Origin: Candidatus Paraluminiphilus aquimaris
GTDB lineage: Bacteria; Pseudomonadota; Gammaproteobacteria; Pseudomonadales; Halieaceae
Direction: 5' to 3'
DNA: 64,000 bases
Assembly (NCBI RefSeq): GCF_026230195.1
Contig: NZ_CP036501.1
Coordinates: forward strand, 1,984,001-2,048,000
Shown here: piece after piece, positions 9,630 through 18,782 of the stretch
Numbering within the stretch: position 1 is the stretch's first letter
How the letters are laid out: every line of letters starts with the position of its first letter
The notes under the pieces: generated by a model
The model's database searches: none
The model's input: only the letters and a program-made list of their open reading frames with translations
Told to the model about the DNA's origin: nothing
Translations under genes and position numbers: made by a program

Positions 9630-9812
9630 TTAGTCGTCGTTGTTAGTGTCTAAGACTTTCTCGCCCTTGTAGAAGCCATCTGCACTGACATGGTGACGAC
9701 GGCGCGTCTCTCCCGAGGTGCTATCAACGGTTAATGTTGACCCGCCTAACGCATCGTGCGAACGACGCATGCCACGCTTTGAACGCGTTTTTCGATTCTG
9801 CTGAACAGCCAT
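9630..9812 (-). CDS. rpmF: 50S ribosomal protein L32
   Basis: Large-subunit protein of 60 residues with the conserved start [20 protein letters not shown]. The product lacks the four zinc-ribbon cysteines found in some L32 paralogues, so it is the zinc-independent form typical of gammaproteobacteria. It lies between yceD and fabD; yceD-rpmF is a widely conserved pair. Confidence 0.97.
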   Translation of the reverse strand: MAVQQNRKTRSKRGMRRSHDALGGSTLTVDSTSGETRRRHHVSADGFYKGEKVLDTNNDD

Positions 9813-9878
9813 AGTGCTCTCCTTTTTACCAACGCGTCGCTTTAGGGCTAGCGCGATGGAATAATTTTAATCCATTGT

Positions 9879-10409
9879 TTACGTCTTTGTTGCGTTGTCT
9901 TTAAGTAACTCTCCCAACGCCGCAAATGGTTTTTCGCGCTGAGCAGGGACCGCCTCGACGCCGTTTCCAAATTCCGTTCCGCTGTGCCCACAGTCTTCCG
10001 GCTTGTGCATCGGCACAGCAGGCAGGGCTAACAACAGCTCTTCCTCAACCAGGGCATGCAAGTTCGTTACATCCCCTGAAATCAGTGGGTCATAATTCGC
10101 CGGCAAGTCATTTGCCGCTTCATCATCCCAAAGTACGCACAGTGTAGCTGAGGTGCGCAAATCTACATCGCAAGGTTGCAGACACCGCTGGCACTGCATA
10201 ACCACCGTCATATCGGTCGTTATATCCACCAAGTAACGGTGCTGTTCATCTCTACGGCAAGCCAGCACTGCATTAGCATCAGATTTTGCACCCAGTGTTG
10301 CGGACGCAAGGCGTTGCATTTTCTCAAGGCTGACGACACCCTTTGCGCTTAACTCACGCGCAGCCCAATTCCGTAACTCAGCTTCCTTGGGTATAGAGGT
10401 TTGCGACAT
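9879..10409 (-). CDS. yceD: YceD family protein (DUF177), 23S rRNA accumulation protein
   Basis: Member of the YceD/DUF177 family, linked in bacteria and plants to 23S rRNA accumulation; the mechanism is not settled. It has 176 residues with the conserved core VMQCQRCLQPCDV, an acidic middle (LWDDEAAND) and the C-terminal 'EEELLLALPAVPMHK' region typical of the family. It is the first gene of the rpmF-fab operon and diverges from maf across roughly 45 bp, so the promoters of both must overlap or be internal. Confidence 0.9.
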   Translation of the reverse strand: MSQTSIPKEAELRNWAARELSAKGVVSLEKMQRLASATLGAKSDANAVLACRRDEQHRYLVDITTDMTVVMQCQRCLQPCDVDLRTSATLCVLWDDEAANDLPANYDPLISGDVTNLHALVEEELLLALPAVPMHKPEDCGHSGTEFGNGVEAVPAQREKPFAALGELLKDNATKT

Positions 10410-10452
10410 GGCGGCGGACTATACGTATGGGTGCGGATGCTGTCAAAATTCA

Positions 10453-11064
10453 ATGCTGTCAAAAACTCACATCGAACATGGGCCACCGCACGTGAAAAAT
10501 ATCATCCTAGCATCGACCTCCCCTTACCGCGCGGCCTTGATGGAGCGATTGGGACTTCCCTTTAAAGCCATTGCGCCTAATACGGACGAAACCCCCATTG
10601 ACGGCGAGTCGTTCACAGCGCTTTCACTTCGTCTTGCTGAAGAAAAGGCTCGGTCTGTTTCGGTAAATAACGCGCTCGTTATCGGCTCAGATCAAGTGGC
10701 CGTCTTGAGCGATCGTCAGCTGCACAAACCCGGCACCCCTGAAAAAGCAGAAGCACAACTCAAACAGGCGCAGGGACAGACCATTACTTTCTACACGAGT
10801 CTTGCCCTCTTAAACACGGTTACTGATCACTGCCACCTCGATTACGTTGTCTATCGCGCATCCTTAAGGCCATTGTCAAACGACGAAATTACTCGTTATG
10901 TCGAGGCAGATACGCCACTGGACTGCGCTGGCTCTTTTAAATGGGAGCGGCTAGGCATCTCACTGATGCGGGAGCTAGAAGGTCCGGACCCCACAGCGTT
11001 GGAGGGACTGCCTCTGATAAAACTCTGCGCGATGTTGCGTGATGAAGGCGTTCCTGTTCCCTAG
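10453..11064 (+). CDS. Maf-like nucleotide pyrophosphatase (YceF class)
   Basis: House-cleaning pyrophosphatase of the Maf family. Next to yceD/rpmF it is probably the YceF branch, which hydrolyses 7-methyl-GTP. The N-terminal signature ILASTSPYRAALMERLGLPF, the conserved DETP, SDQVA (catalytic Asp region) and the SFKWERLGISLM segment are all visible. The start is uncertain: the longest frame from 10387 overlaps yceD, so ATG 10453 (shown) or GTG 10492, one codon before KNIILASTS, are more likely. No strong ribosome-binding site decides between them. Confidence 0.9.
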   Translation: MLSKTHIEHGPPHVKNIILASTSPYRAALMERLGLPFKAIAPNTDETPIDGESFTALSLRLAEEKARSVSVNNALVIGSDQVAVLSDRQLHKPGTPEKAEAQLKQAQGQTITFYTSLALLNTVTDHCHLDYVVYRASLRPLSNDEITRYVEADTPLDCAGSFKWERLGISLMRELEGPDPTALEGLPLIKLCAMLRDEGVPVP

Positions 11065-11087
11065 GCGTCCACTCAGGGCAATGGGAA

Positions 11088-12023
11088 TCAAGTAGGTGTT
11101 ATCGCGTCGCAAACTCGCTTCAATTCGTCATCCATAGGGGCCTCAAACGAGTAACGCTTTCCGTCGAGTTTAAACGACAGGCGGTGTGCGTGAAGAAACA
11201 GTCGCTTTAACCCTATGGACTTGGCAAGCGCCAGCTGCTCCTCAGTGGTGTATTTTGAATCTGCCATTATGGGGTGCCCCGCGTGCTGGGCATGCACTCG
11301 AATCTGATGGGTGCGACCCGTTATCGGCTTGGCCTCTATTAAGGTAGCCCCAGTCAGTCGCTCCAACACCTTAAAATCAGTGACACTTCGCCGCCCTTCA
11401 GCCGATACGCGGACAATGCGCTCCCCCGAAGAAAGCCCCGTCTTTTCGAGCGATGCCTCAACCCGGACACGGTAAGACGGCCACTTGCCGTGCACGAGCG
11501 CAAGATAACGCTTATCGACTCCGTCTCCTCTGAGTAATTGATGCAGCTCCCTGAGGGTAGACGCCCGCTTCGCTATCATAATCAAGCCGGAGGTATCCCG
11601 GTCCAACCGGTGTACAAGCTCCAAATAACGCTGGTTTGGATATAGTTGACGCAACGACTCAATCAGGCCAAAGGTCACCCCGCTGCCACCATGAACCGCA
11701 AGTCCTGTCGGTTTATTTAGCACAATGAGATCTTTGTCGTCGTAAACAATGCTCTGCTCTATCCGACGGAACCATCGGTCAGGAATCGAAGCCGCAGCCT
11801 TTACATCTGCCACGTCCAGGGGCGGAATTCTGACGAGATCTCCTGCCACCAGTTTGGTTTCAGGCTTTGCTCGCCCTTTATTAATCCGCACCTCACCCTT
11901 ACGTATCGCTTTGTAAATTCGCGTCTTAGGCACGCCACTTAAGATGCGAAGTAGGAAGTTATCCAGGCGTTGGCCTGACTCCTCCTCCGAAAGCGTAATG
12001 AACTGCACGCTGGTTTTGGTCAC
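11088..12023 (-). CDS. rluC: 23S rRNA pseudouridine synthase RluC
   Basis: Isomerises uridines in 23S rRNA (955, 2504 and 2580 in E. coli). It has 311 residues: an S4 RNA-binding domain at about 18-75 (QRLDNFLLR, KGEVRINKGR) followed by the RluA-type catalytic domain with HRLDRDTSG, where Asp141 is the expected nucleophile. The divergent position beside rne is the standard gammaproteobacterial arrangement and separates it from RluD. Confidence 0.95.
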   Translation of the reverse strand: MTKTSVQFITLSEEESGQRLDNFLLRILSGVPKTRIYKAIRKGEVRINKGRAKPETKLVAGDLVRIPPLDVADVKAAASIPDRWFRRIEQSIVYDDKDLIVLNKPTGLAVHGGSGVTFGLIESLRQLYPNQRYLELVHRLDRDTSGLIMIAKRASTLRELHQLLRGDGVDKRYLALVHGKWPSYRVRVEASLEKTGLSSGERIVRVSAEGRRSVTDFKVLERLTGATLIEAKPITGRTHQIRVHAQHAGHPIMADSKYTTEEQLALAKSIGLKRLFLHAHRLSFKLDGKRYSFEAPMDDELKRVCDAITPT

Positions 12024-12414
12024 GAGTGGTTTCGAGCCTCTGTTGGGTGATGTAAATGTTATGTTGATTGATGTCCCACTTGCGCGGTGCTATGCTCCCG
12101 CCCCGGCGAGTCTGCGCGCGATACTTTACGCGAAAGCGAACCGCAGGGCACTCCCTGCTCGCGATAGACCCCGCCAGGAACAGTAAACCGCTCGAAGCGC
12201 CGGCGCGTTGGAATCGAGAGAAAAGCAGTCACGGCAGCTCAGAGCGATAAGTTAAACCGCGATCCAATAGCGCGGAGAGAATTTAGCTGGATTTGTAAAA
12301 AAAAATTCAGTTGCGACAAGTAGATAGCAACGTAGCCAACTGGCTCGTCAAACCTCAGTGTCGTGCACGAAAGTGCGCTCGCCTGCTGTTGGGTTGCCTT
12401 ATGGAACCTAACAA
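12024..12414 (+). promoter_or_regulatory. rluC-rne divergent region and long rne leader
   Basis: This 391-bp gap contains no convincing gene. E. coli rne has a leader of about 360 nt that mediates RNase E autoregulation, and the gap here is of similar size. Small GNRA-capped hairpins are visible: CGC-GAAA-GCG near 12131 and GCAC-GAAA-GTGC at 12365-12376. A TGCTATGCT extended -10-like sequence ends at 12096. That the leader is regulatory is inference from position and size. Confidence 0.5.
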
Positions 12415-15162
12415 ATGAAGAAGATGTTAATAAACGCCACCGAGCGCGAAGAAGTTCGCGTTGCGCTCGTCGATGGCCAGCGACTCTACGATTTAGATAT
12501 CGAGAATCGCGCCAGACTCCAAACCAAGGCCAACGTATACAAAGCGAAAGTAACGCGCGTCGAGCCCAGCCTCGAGGCGGCATTTGTAGACTTTGGCGCT
12601 GAGCGCCACGGTTTTTTGCCACTCAAAGAAATTGCTCATCAGTACTACCGATCCTCGTCACCCTCTGACGGTAAGATGCGCATTAAAGATGCCATCAAAG
12701 AAGGTACCGAAGTCATCGTTCAAGTTGACAAGGAAGAGCGCGGTACTAAGGGTGCAGCGTTAACCACCTATATCAGCCTCCCCGGCCGTTACATGGTTTT
12801 GATGCCCAACAATCCTAAAGCGGGTGGTATCTCACGTCGCATCGAAGGTGACGATCGAACAGAGCTTCGTGACGCACTAAACCAACTCGAAATACCCAAC
12901 GGGATGGGTGTCATCATTCGAACCGCAGGTGTTGGTCGCTCTGCAGAGGAGCTCCAGTGGGACCTGGACTACCTTTTAAAATTATGGGCAGCCATCTCTG
13001 AGGCTGCAGATGAGAACCCCCCTCAGACGCTCTTGTACCAGGAGAGCGACGTCATTATCCGCGCTATACGTGATTACCTTAAAGACGATATCGATCAAGT
13101 TTTGATTGATGACGCGCACGCTCACCGTCAGGCGCTTGATTTTGTAAGCATGGTGATGCCGAAATATCAAAATCGCATCAAGGCTTACGATGATTCGTTG
13201 CCCCTCTTTAACCGCTTCCAAGTGGAAGGTCAGATTGAGACTGCATTCCAAAGAGAAGTAAGACTCCCGTCAGGTGGATCGATTGTGATTGATCCGACCG
13301 AGGCGCTTGTCTCTATCGATATCAACTCTGCCCGCGCGACAAAAGGCAGCGATATTGAGCAAACAGCACTGCAGACCAATTTAGAAGCAGCAGAAGAGAT
13401 CGCTCGACAGCTACGGCTTCGGGATATGGGCGGCCTTGTCGTAATCGATTTCATCGATATGAATGCGTCTAAGAATCAACGTGCTGTCGAGAATCGGATG
13501 CGTGATTCGCTTGAAATTGATCGAGCGCGCGTACAGCTGGGTCGGATATCTCGATTTGGATTGCTCGAAATGTCGCGACAGCGCCTTCGTCCCTCATTGG
13601 GTGAGACAAGCGGCATGGTATGTCCTCGCTGTAACGGTCAGGGCACTATCCGAGACACCAAATCACTCGCTCTCGCCATTCTCCGCCTGATTCAAGAAGA
13701 GGCGTCGAAAGAGCGAACAGGTGAAGTAAGAGTAATTGTTCCAGTCGATGTCTCTGCGTTTTTGCTAAACGAAAAGCGTTCGGCGGTTGGAGAAATTGAG
13801 CAGGCAACCAAGGTTCGTGTCCTCATTATTCCTAATCCCAATATGCAGACCCCCCACTTCGAAGTCATTCGCTTAAGAGACGATGAAGTCGAGGAGGAGC
13901 AACGCGAGAGCTTTGAGATTGACCTTACGGCCTTCGAGGCGGAAGCGGCGGTCAGTGACGAGGATAAAGGAGCACCGGCGCCACAGGCGCTTGTGCGAGG
14001 TGTGACGCCCGATGCACCCCCTCCTGCAGCATCACCTGCACCAGAGACCGAAGCGAAGAATTCAGAGCCAGCGTCCGCACCCGAAACGGCACCCGTCAAG
14101 CCTGGGTTATTTCCTCGGTTGTGGGCTGCTTTATTTGCGCCGATACCCAAAGACGAAGAACCGGAAGAAAAGTCCGGCGGTGAGGGCAAGAAGACCGGCG
14201 AGCGCGCAGGAAACAAGCCCAAGCGACGAAATAATCGTCAGCGCAAACGCCCTGCTAAGCAAGCAGTGGCTGATGCCGCGGCGACAGAAACCGTCGTCGT
14301 TGCGGAAACACCGTCGGTAGCGGAGAAAACCAGCGACGACAGTAGCGAAGGTGAGCCCAAGAAGCGTCGCAGACGCGGTCGACGGGGCGGTCGTCGGCGC
14401 GGTGCTGGCGAAGTTGCGGCAGAGGGTTCGGCCGCGACTGGATCGGAGGGAACTGAAGCGTTAACCGACGACGTCGACAACCTGGTGGGCAATGAAACAG
14501 ATAACGCCGACGCAGTGGCTTCCAATGACTCCGACGGTCATAGCGAAGCAGAGCCAAGACACCGACCTTCAGATAAACGTTCTGAAGGCCGTCGTCGTCG
14601 CAGGCGTGGCCCAAGAACAGACAATTCGTCAACAGAGTCAGCAGCGACAACAGACGGCACCTCCCCTGAGGTCATCTCTGCGTCTACACTGTCTTCGGTT
14701 GCCGAGGTAGAAGAATCAGGTGCGTCGGGTGAGTCAGGTGATCTGTTTGCCAACGTCACCTCTGCAGCAGTTGCGAAAGAAGATGATCTGGCGGCAAATG
14801 TTCAGTCAAGCGAGCCGGTAAAGCCTGAAGAGGCTAAACCTGTTGCGCCTCATACTGACAAGCGTTTGAGCGATGGTTCAACATCTGAAGCGGCGGCCTC
14901 AGACGCACCAGCAACGGTTCTCGACCGAAGCGGTGTAACTGAGACTGGCAGAGCGATCAATGACCCACGCGTTGAAGCAAATCCCGTTACTGAAGTCGTT
15001 GTTGAATCAGGAATGCGCGCCTTGTTTAACGTTGCCGCCTCCCCTGATGCGGTCAAAATCGCGAACAACCCGGCGCGCGCGGCTAACGATCCACGAGGTC
15101 CGAGGGAGAGCGACGAACCAATGGATTCATCTTCGGGAGAAAATAACGCTCAGGAAGCTTGA
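12415..15162 (+). CDS. rne: Ribonuclease E
   Basis: Endoribonuclease that starts mRNA decay and processes rRNA and tRNA; scaffold of the degradosome. It has 915 residues. The N-terminal half carries the S1 domain, the 5' sensor region and the DNase I-like site with Asp302 ([12 protein letters not shown]) and Asp345 (VIDFIDM). The zinc-link CPRC is at 403-406. The C-terminal half, from about residue 500, is low-complexity, acidic and Pro/Ala-rich with several arginine clusters ([13 protein letters not shown] near 645, RRRRRG near 725) that would bind RNA and partners. The start [13 protein letters not shown] matches E. coli RNase E. RNase G would lack this tail. Confidence 0.97.
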   Translation: MKKMLINATEREEVRVALVDGQRLYDLDIENRARLQTKANVYKAKVTRVEPSLEAAFVDFGAERHGFLPLKEIAHQYYRSSSPSDGKMRIKDAIKEGTEVIVQVDKEERGTKGAALTTYISLPGRYMVLMPNNPKAGGISRRIEGDDRTELRDALNQLEIPNGMGVIIRTAGVGRSAEELQWDLDYLLKLWAAISEAADENPPQTLLYQESDVIIRAIRDYLKDDIDQVLIDDAHAHRQALDFVSMVMPKYQNRIKAYDDSLPLFNRFQVEGQIETAFQREVRLPSGGSIVIDPTEALVSIDINSARATKGSDIEQTALQTNLEAAEEIARQLRLRDMGGLVVIDFIDMNASKNQRAVENRMRDSLEIDRARVQLGRISRFGLLEMSRQRLRPSLGETSGMVCPRCNGQGTIRDTKSLALAILRLIQEEASKERTGEVRVIVPVDVSAFLLNEKRSAVGEIEQATKVRVLIIPNPNMQTPHFEVIRLRDDEVEEEQRESFEIDLTAFEAEAAVSDEDKGAPAPQALVRGVTPDAPPPAASPAPETEAKNSEPASAPETAPVKPGLFPRLWAALFAPIPKDEEPEEKSGGEGKKTGERAGNKPKRRNNRQRKRPAKQAVADAAATETVVVAETPSVAEKTSDDSSEGEPKKRRRRGRRGGRRRGAGEVAAEGSAATGSEGTEALTDDVDNLVGNETDNADAVASNDSDGHSEAEPRHRPSDKRSEGRRRRRRGPRTDNSSTESAATTDGTSPEVISASTLSSVAEVEESGASGESGDLFANVTSAAVAKEDDLAANVQSSEPVKPEEAKPVAPHTDKRLSDGSTSEAAASDAPATVLDRSGVTETGRAINDPRVEANPVTEVVVESGMRALFNVAASPDAVKIANNPARAANDPRGPRESDEPMDSSSGENNAQEA

Positions 15163-15186
15163 TAGTCAGGGTGGCATCGCTATAAT
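15159..15186 (+). promoter_or_regulatory. Strong sigma-70 promoter of tRNA-Ser(TGA)
   Basis: TTGATA (15159-15164) and a perfect TATAAT (15181-15186) are 16 bp apart. The GC-rich discriminator GCGGCGC that follows is typical of stringently controlled stable-RNA promoters. The -35 overlaps the rne stop codon. Initiation about 30 bp before the tRNA is expected. Confidence 0.85.
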
Positions 15187-15222
15187 GCGGCGCTTCCTTC
15201 GACAGTCGTCGATACAGGTTTA

Positions 15223-15310
15223 GGTGGGCTGGCTGAGTGGTCGAAAGCGGCGGTCTTGAAAACCGTTGAACCGAGAGGTTCCCGGGGTTCGAATCCCTGG
15301 CCCACCGCCA
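15223..15310 (+). tRNA. tRNA-Ser (anticodon TGA)
   Basis: Class II tRNA with acceptor GGTGGGC pairing GCCCACC, then G and an encoded CCA. The anticodon loop CTTGAAA gives TGA, reading UCN serine codons, and there is a long variable arm (GAACCGAGAGGTTC region). A dedicated promoter and terminator flank it. Confidence 0.98.
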
Positions 15311-15315
15311 TCTTG

Positions 15316-15343
15316 AAAAACCGCCCTTATGGGCGGTTTTTTT
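15316..15343 (+). terminator. Intrinsic terminator of tRNA-Ser(TGA)
   Basis: AACCGCCC-TTAT-GGGCGGTT hairpin followed by a run of seven T, starting 6 bp after the tRNA. It is also flanked by A on the left, so it could stop leftward transcripts. Confidence 0.93.
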
Positions 15344-15568
15344 ATTCCGCTAAAGCTTGCGAATGCCAGTACTCGCTCGAATTACTGAATGTTTAACATG
15401 CCTATCCGAGACGGCCGAATGACGGATAGCGTAAGACCCTCCTTGAACACTGGAGCAGCCACAACTAAACCCTTTTTCCACCCCTTCTGTATTTGAGTCC
15501 GCCTGAATACAACAACGAACTAGCCGGACTCGATACAGAGCCTGTCTGCCGCCCTCAGTTCAGCGAGC

Positions 15569-18502
15569 TCAAGGACTCGACGTCGCGGCAGCATCGATAG
15601 CCGCCTTGAAGATGAGGATGCTGCTTCCTGCCACAGGCGCATCAGCGGCACTCGTCGGGGAGGTGCCCTCGTCTACTTCCTCACCATCTGTGTATCCGTC
15701 GCCATCTGTATCCGATACGGTCGGGTCCGTACCCAACGCGACTTCAGCGCCGTCCTCGAGACCATCGCCATCGGAGTCGGCATTGTCTGGATCGGTACCC
15801 AACTCAACTTCTTGTGTGTCTGTCAGCCCATCGTTATCGCTATCTACGGGTGCATTGAGCGTCGGCGTAACGAAACCCATTGCCACGGTCTCACTCGGAT
15901 CACTGCCGGCATAAGCTGTTATCTCGCAACTGTAGGTCTCGTCGTTCTGCATACCCGTCAAGACGATCGGTGAAGACGCCCCCTCGTTGGCCACGAGATC
16001 ACCCGGCGTAACCGATGACAATGAAACGCCCCAGGCGTTTAAGGTTCCCGTATCGACTTCAAAAAAGTCAGTGGCCGTCAGTTTCCATTCGCCCAGCGAT
16101 GATTCACCCGCCAATGTATCCAGTGAGTCCTCCGGCGCAAGCGTGTCGGGGAACACCCCCACAACGTTCTGCCCGCTGTCAGACCCCAATGAATTTTTAA
16201 GACTTAGGACCGTGCCCGTCGGCGACTGAAGCACAAGCACAATATCCCCGCGGTAGGTGTGAGATATATCCATAGGTATCTTCACGCCCCCCTCACTCAT
16301 CGTGATGTCGGCATCAACTTGAAGTGTGGATTCGATCGTACCTTGATCAGGGATAGCAACCGCAGGCGAGACAGAGTAGACATACTCATCGACGATGTCT
16401 TCGGTGCGACACTCAACCGAATAAGAGGTAATCGACACCCCGTTATCGGCACCGGGCGTAAACGCCACACTCACGCCACCGTTCGTGGGGGTAAGTGCGG
16501 TCGATGTTGGCGCTGGAGGAACAAGCTTGTCAGAATCCAACTCAAAATTAGTATCAGATACATCGTAGAAGATGTTGTCCTTCGCGCGAATCATGATTCG
16601 CGCACTACTACTTTGAATACCAGAGGGAAAGCTGATCGTGGCAAGCCCATCATTCGCCGTTTCACCCAGGGATGTATCGAACGAAACACCACCGTTTGTC
16701 GACAATAAAATTTCAACGAGCGATACATTGATAGGCGCTTCGTCGGTGTTTGATACGTCCCAGCGAATTGTCTTTGACTCGCCCACGACCTCACCACCAT
16801 TAGGGGACGTTAAGGTAAACGGACCAGATGACCCACTCACGGTTACCACGATATCGTCAGAATCTACGCCACCAACGCCATCACGTGCCGTGAGCCTAAG
16901 ATTCATGTCCCGCGCGACCTGCGGAATCTTCTCCGAGCTGTCAAAGGTGCCCGACAAAACCGAGGGTAACCTAGGCAGATACCTTACTGGACTTGCAGTT
17001 GGTGTAAGAACACGAAACAACGGAATTTCACCATCGTCAGGCGCCGCAAGTGCGGCTTGCGACCCGAGGTCGCGCTGTTCCCACAAGTAGGTCAGGCTGC
17101 TCTGTTCCGAGTCAGTTGCTGATCCTGACACGACGAGTGGCGTACCTTTTGGCACAACATAATCACTACCCGCATCGACTACGGGTGGAGTATTACCCGT
17201 GTCCTCTAACACACCGCAAGAGGACCCCAAGCCCTCAGATACATACGTTCGTATTTCCTCAAAACTCTCCGAGTGATAAATAGGATCCACTGAGTTTTGC
17301 AAATCATCAACGCCACACAGGCTTGGGTACGCTTGGATTGTCGATCCGCTGCCTGGCTCATACGCGGTCAAGTAGTTGCGCGTGCTACCTGCGCAACCGC
17401 CGTTACTACCGTTAAACGTATGGTTAGCACCTAACTGATGGCCAATCTCATGGGCGACAAAATCAACGTCATAATAGTCACCCGTTGGCTGCGAGCTTCC
17501 TGTGACCCCTTGCGCTTTGTAAAGCGGATTACATACGGACCCTAGGGATGCCAGTCCTCCGGCGCCCGTACTAAAGGTGTGCCCGATGTCATAGTTTTCA
17601 GTGCCGATAATCAAATCGATTTGAGTTTGAGACTCGCCAATCAGGGTGGACGCATTGCTATTGCCTGTGAACGGTGAGGTGGCAACCGATGTGAACAGAA
17701 TTTTGTCGTTATCAGGCACCAGTGTCAGCCTCAGCGCCATCTCTTTCTCGAGGATGCCCGTTACGCGGTTAATCGTCGTTGTAACGGCCGCGAGAATGCT
17801 GGCCTTTTGACCACCGTGGAACGCACCGTATTCACCCGTAGCGGCAACGGCTAATCTGTATGTTCGAAGTTGACTGCCACTATTCTTTGCGCCCGACGCC
17901 TTGGGCGCAAAGAGCTTTTTTTCGAAAGCCTCTTGAGAAATGGGGTCAGCTTTGTCGCCTTCAAATTCACAAAAAGAGCTGTCAGCACTCCGCTTCGTGT
18001 TCTTTGTGTAATAGACAACCGACACACCCTTGTAGGCCCCCGCCACAGGGTCAATCATCCAGCGGTTACCAGGTTGCAAAACTTGAGCACTCAAACCCTT
18101 ATCAGTCAGCTCAAGTCGAAGGGTGGTGGCGGGATCAGTTACGGCATACCCCTTAAACGCCGCTATGGAGGGATACTTTTCTCGAAGCTCGGCAGGCAAA
18201 ACATTCGACGGCTCTACAACGAACGCCAGCGCATTCCCTCCGGGAGTGGGTAGCGTTAACGTTGGTAAGACACCCGATTTGCTCGTAACGCCTTGAGTTA
18301 GCGAACGGATACTTGGAAGATCCAGCATAACGAGCCGACGCTCTTTGATTGCTGATACCTTCTCAAAACCGGGCTGCGTCGAGAGCTCGCTCAGGTCGCC
18401 AACTTCGCTCCAGTATTGTTCTGCCAGTGCAGACGTTGCAGAGAATAAGAGGGCTAAAACGCCGCTGTAGCCCACGTACTTGATTCGCTTGTTTCTTATC
18501 AT
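15569..18502 (-). CDS. Secreted multidomain metalloprotease (reprolysin-like, with P domain and calcium repeats)
   Basis: Large exported zinc protease of 977 residues from the ATG at 18502; that start leaves a clean signal peptide (MIRNKRIKYVGYSG...ATSALA) where the longer frame does not. A propeptide-like region is followed by a reprolysin/M12-like domain with HEIGHQLGANH at about residue 350. Then come Ig/PKD-like repeats (VDAGSDYVVPKG), a fibronectin III-like stretch, a proprotein-convertase P-like beta domain (SHTYRGDIVLVLQSPTGT ... LNAWGVSLSS) and three thrombospondin-type-3 calcium repeats (DSDNDGLTD, DSDGDGLED, DTDGDGYTD). The C-terminus SILIFKAAIDAAATSSP matches no sorting signal I know. 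It probably degrades external protein. Confidence 0.88.
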   Translation of the reverse strand: MIRNKRIKYVGYSGVLALLFSATSALAEQYWSEVGDLSELSTQPGFEKVSAIKERRLVMLDLPSIRSLTQGVTSKSGVLPTLTLPTPGGNALAFVVEPSNVLPAELREKYPSIAAFKGYAVTDPATTLRLELTDKGLSAQVLQPGNRWMIDPVAGAYKGVSVVYYTKNTKRSADSSFCEFEGDKADPISQEAFEKKLFAPKASGAKNSGSQLRTYRLAVAATGEYGAFHGGQKASILAAVTTTINRVTGILEKEMALRLTLVPDNDKILFTSVATSPFTGNSNASTLIGESQTQIDLIIGTENYDIGHTFSTGAGGLASLGSVCNPLYKAQGVTGSSQPTGDYYDVDFVAHEIGHQLGANHTFNGSNGGCAGSTRNYLTAYEPGSGSTIQAYPSLCGVDDLQNSVDPIYHSESFEEIRTYVSEGLGSSCGVLEDTGNTPPVVDAGSDYVVPKGTPLVVSGSATDSEQSSLTYLWEQRDLGSQAALAAPDDGEIPLFRVLTPTASPVRYLPRLPSVLSGTFDSSEKIPQVARDMNLRLTARDGVGGVDSDDIVVTVSGSSGPFTLTSPNGGEVVGESKTIRWDVSNTDEAPINVSLVEILLSTNGGVSFDTSLGETANDGLATISFPSGIQSSSARIMIRAKDNIFYDVSDTNFELDSDKLVPPAPTSTALTPTNGGVSVAFTPGADNGVSITSYSVECRTEDIVDEYVYSVSPAVAIPDQGTIESTLQVDADITMSEGGVKIPMDISHTYRGDIVLVLQSPTGTVLSLKNSLGSDSGQNVVGVFPDTLAPEDSLDTLAGESSLGEWKLTATDFFEVDTGTLNAWGVSLSSVTPGDLVANEGASSPIVLTGMQNDETYSCEITAYAGSDPSETVAMGFVTPTLNAPVDSDNDGLTDTQEVELGTDPDNADSDGDGLEDGAEVALGTDPTVSDTDGDGYTDGEEVDEGTSPTSAADAPVAGSSILIFKAAIDAAATSSP

Positions 18503-18782
18503 AAAACCGCCCACGCTCTCTGCTCCGGTAATTGCGAAGTGGGCCCCTAACGAAAGCAAATCAGTTAGAGGCTCAGTTCACGCCGCACGTCACGTCACAA
18601 CTACCCTTACCACCGTGTTGGCGCGGCACCGATCAATCCTGTCAATTTATATGCAGTCCTCTCGCGCCTAGCGCACCTCACAACTGACTGCTTACTCACT
18701 CTTCACACTACAAACTTTAGCTTAGATAGACCGTAAGGTCATCGTTACACTATTTTATAACCCGCCTTAATGGATCAGCGAC

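Noticed and set aside
12239-12622. 127-residue open frame on the minus strand over the rne start
   Set aside because: It overlaps the well-supported rne coding start and leader, has Arg/Trp-rich composition and no recognisable domain.
14238-14650. Several open frames antisense to the rne C-terminal half
   Set aside because: They mirror the low-complexity Ala/Arg/Glu codons of RNase E and show no independent start context or domain.
16259-17090. Two open frames antisense to the large metalloprotease
   Set aside because: They follow from codon bias of the Ser/Thr/Asp-rich protein; composition is low-complexity.
18503-18782. Small gene in the gap between the metalloprotease and M28 genes
   Set aside because: The 63-residue frame at 18480-18671 partly lies antisense to the metalloprotease start and has no domain or ribosome-binding site.
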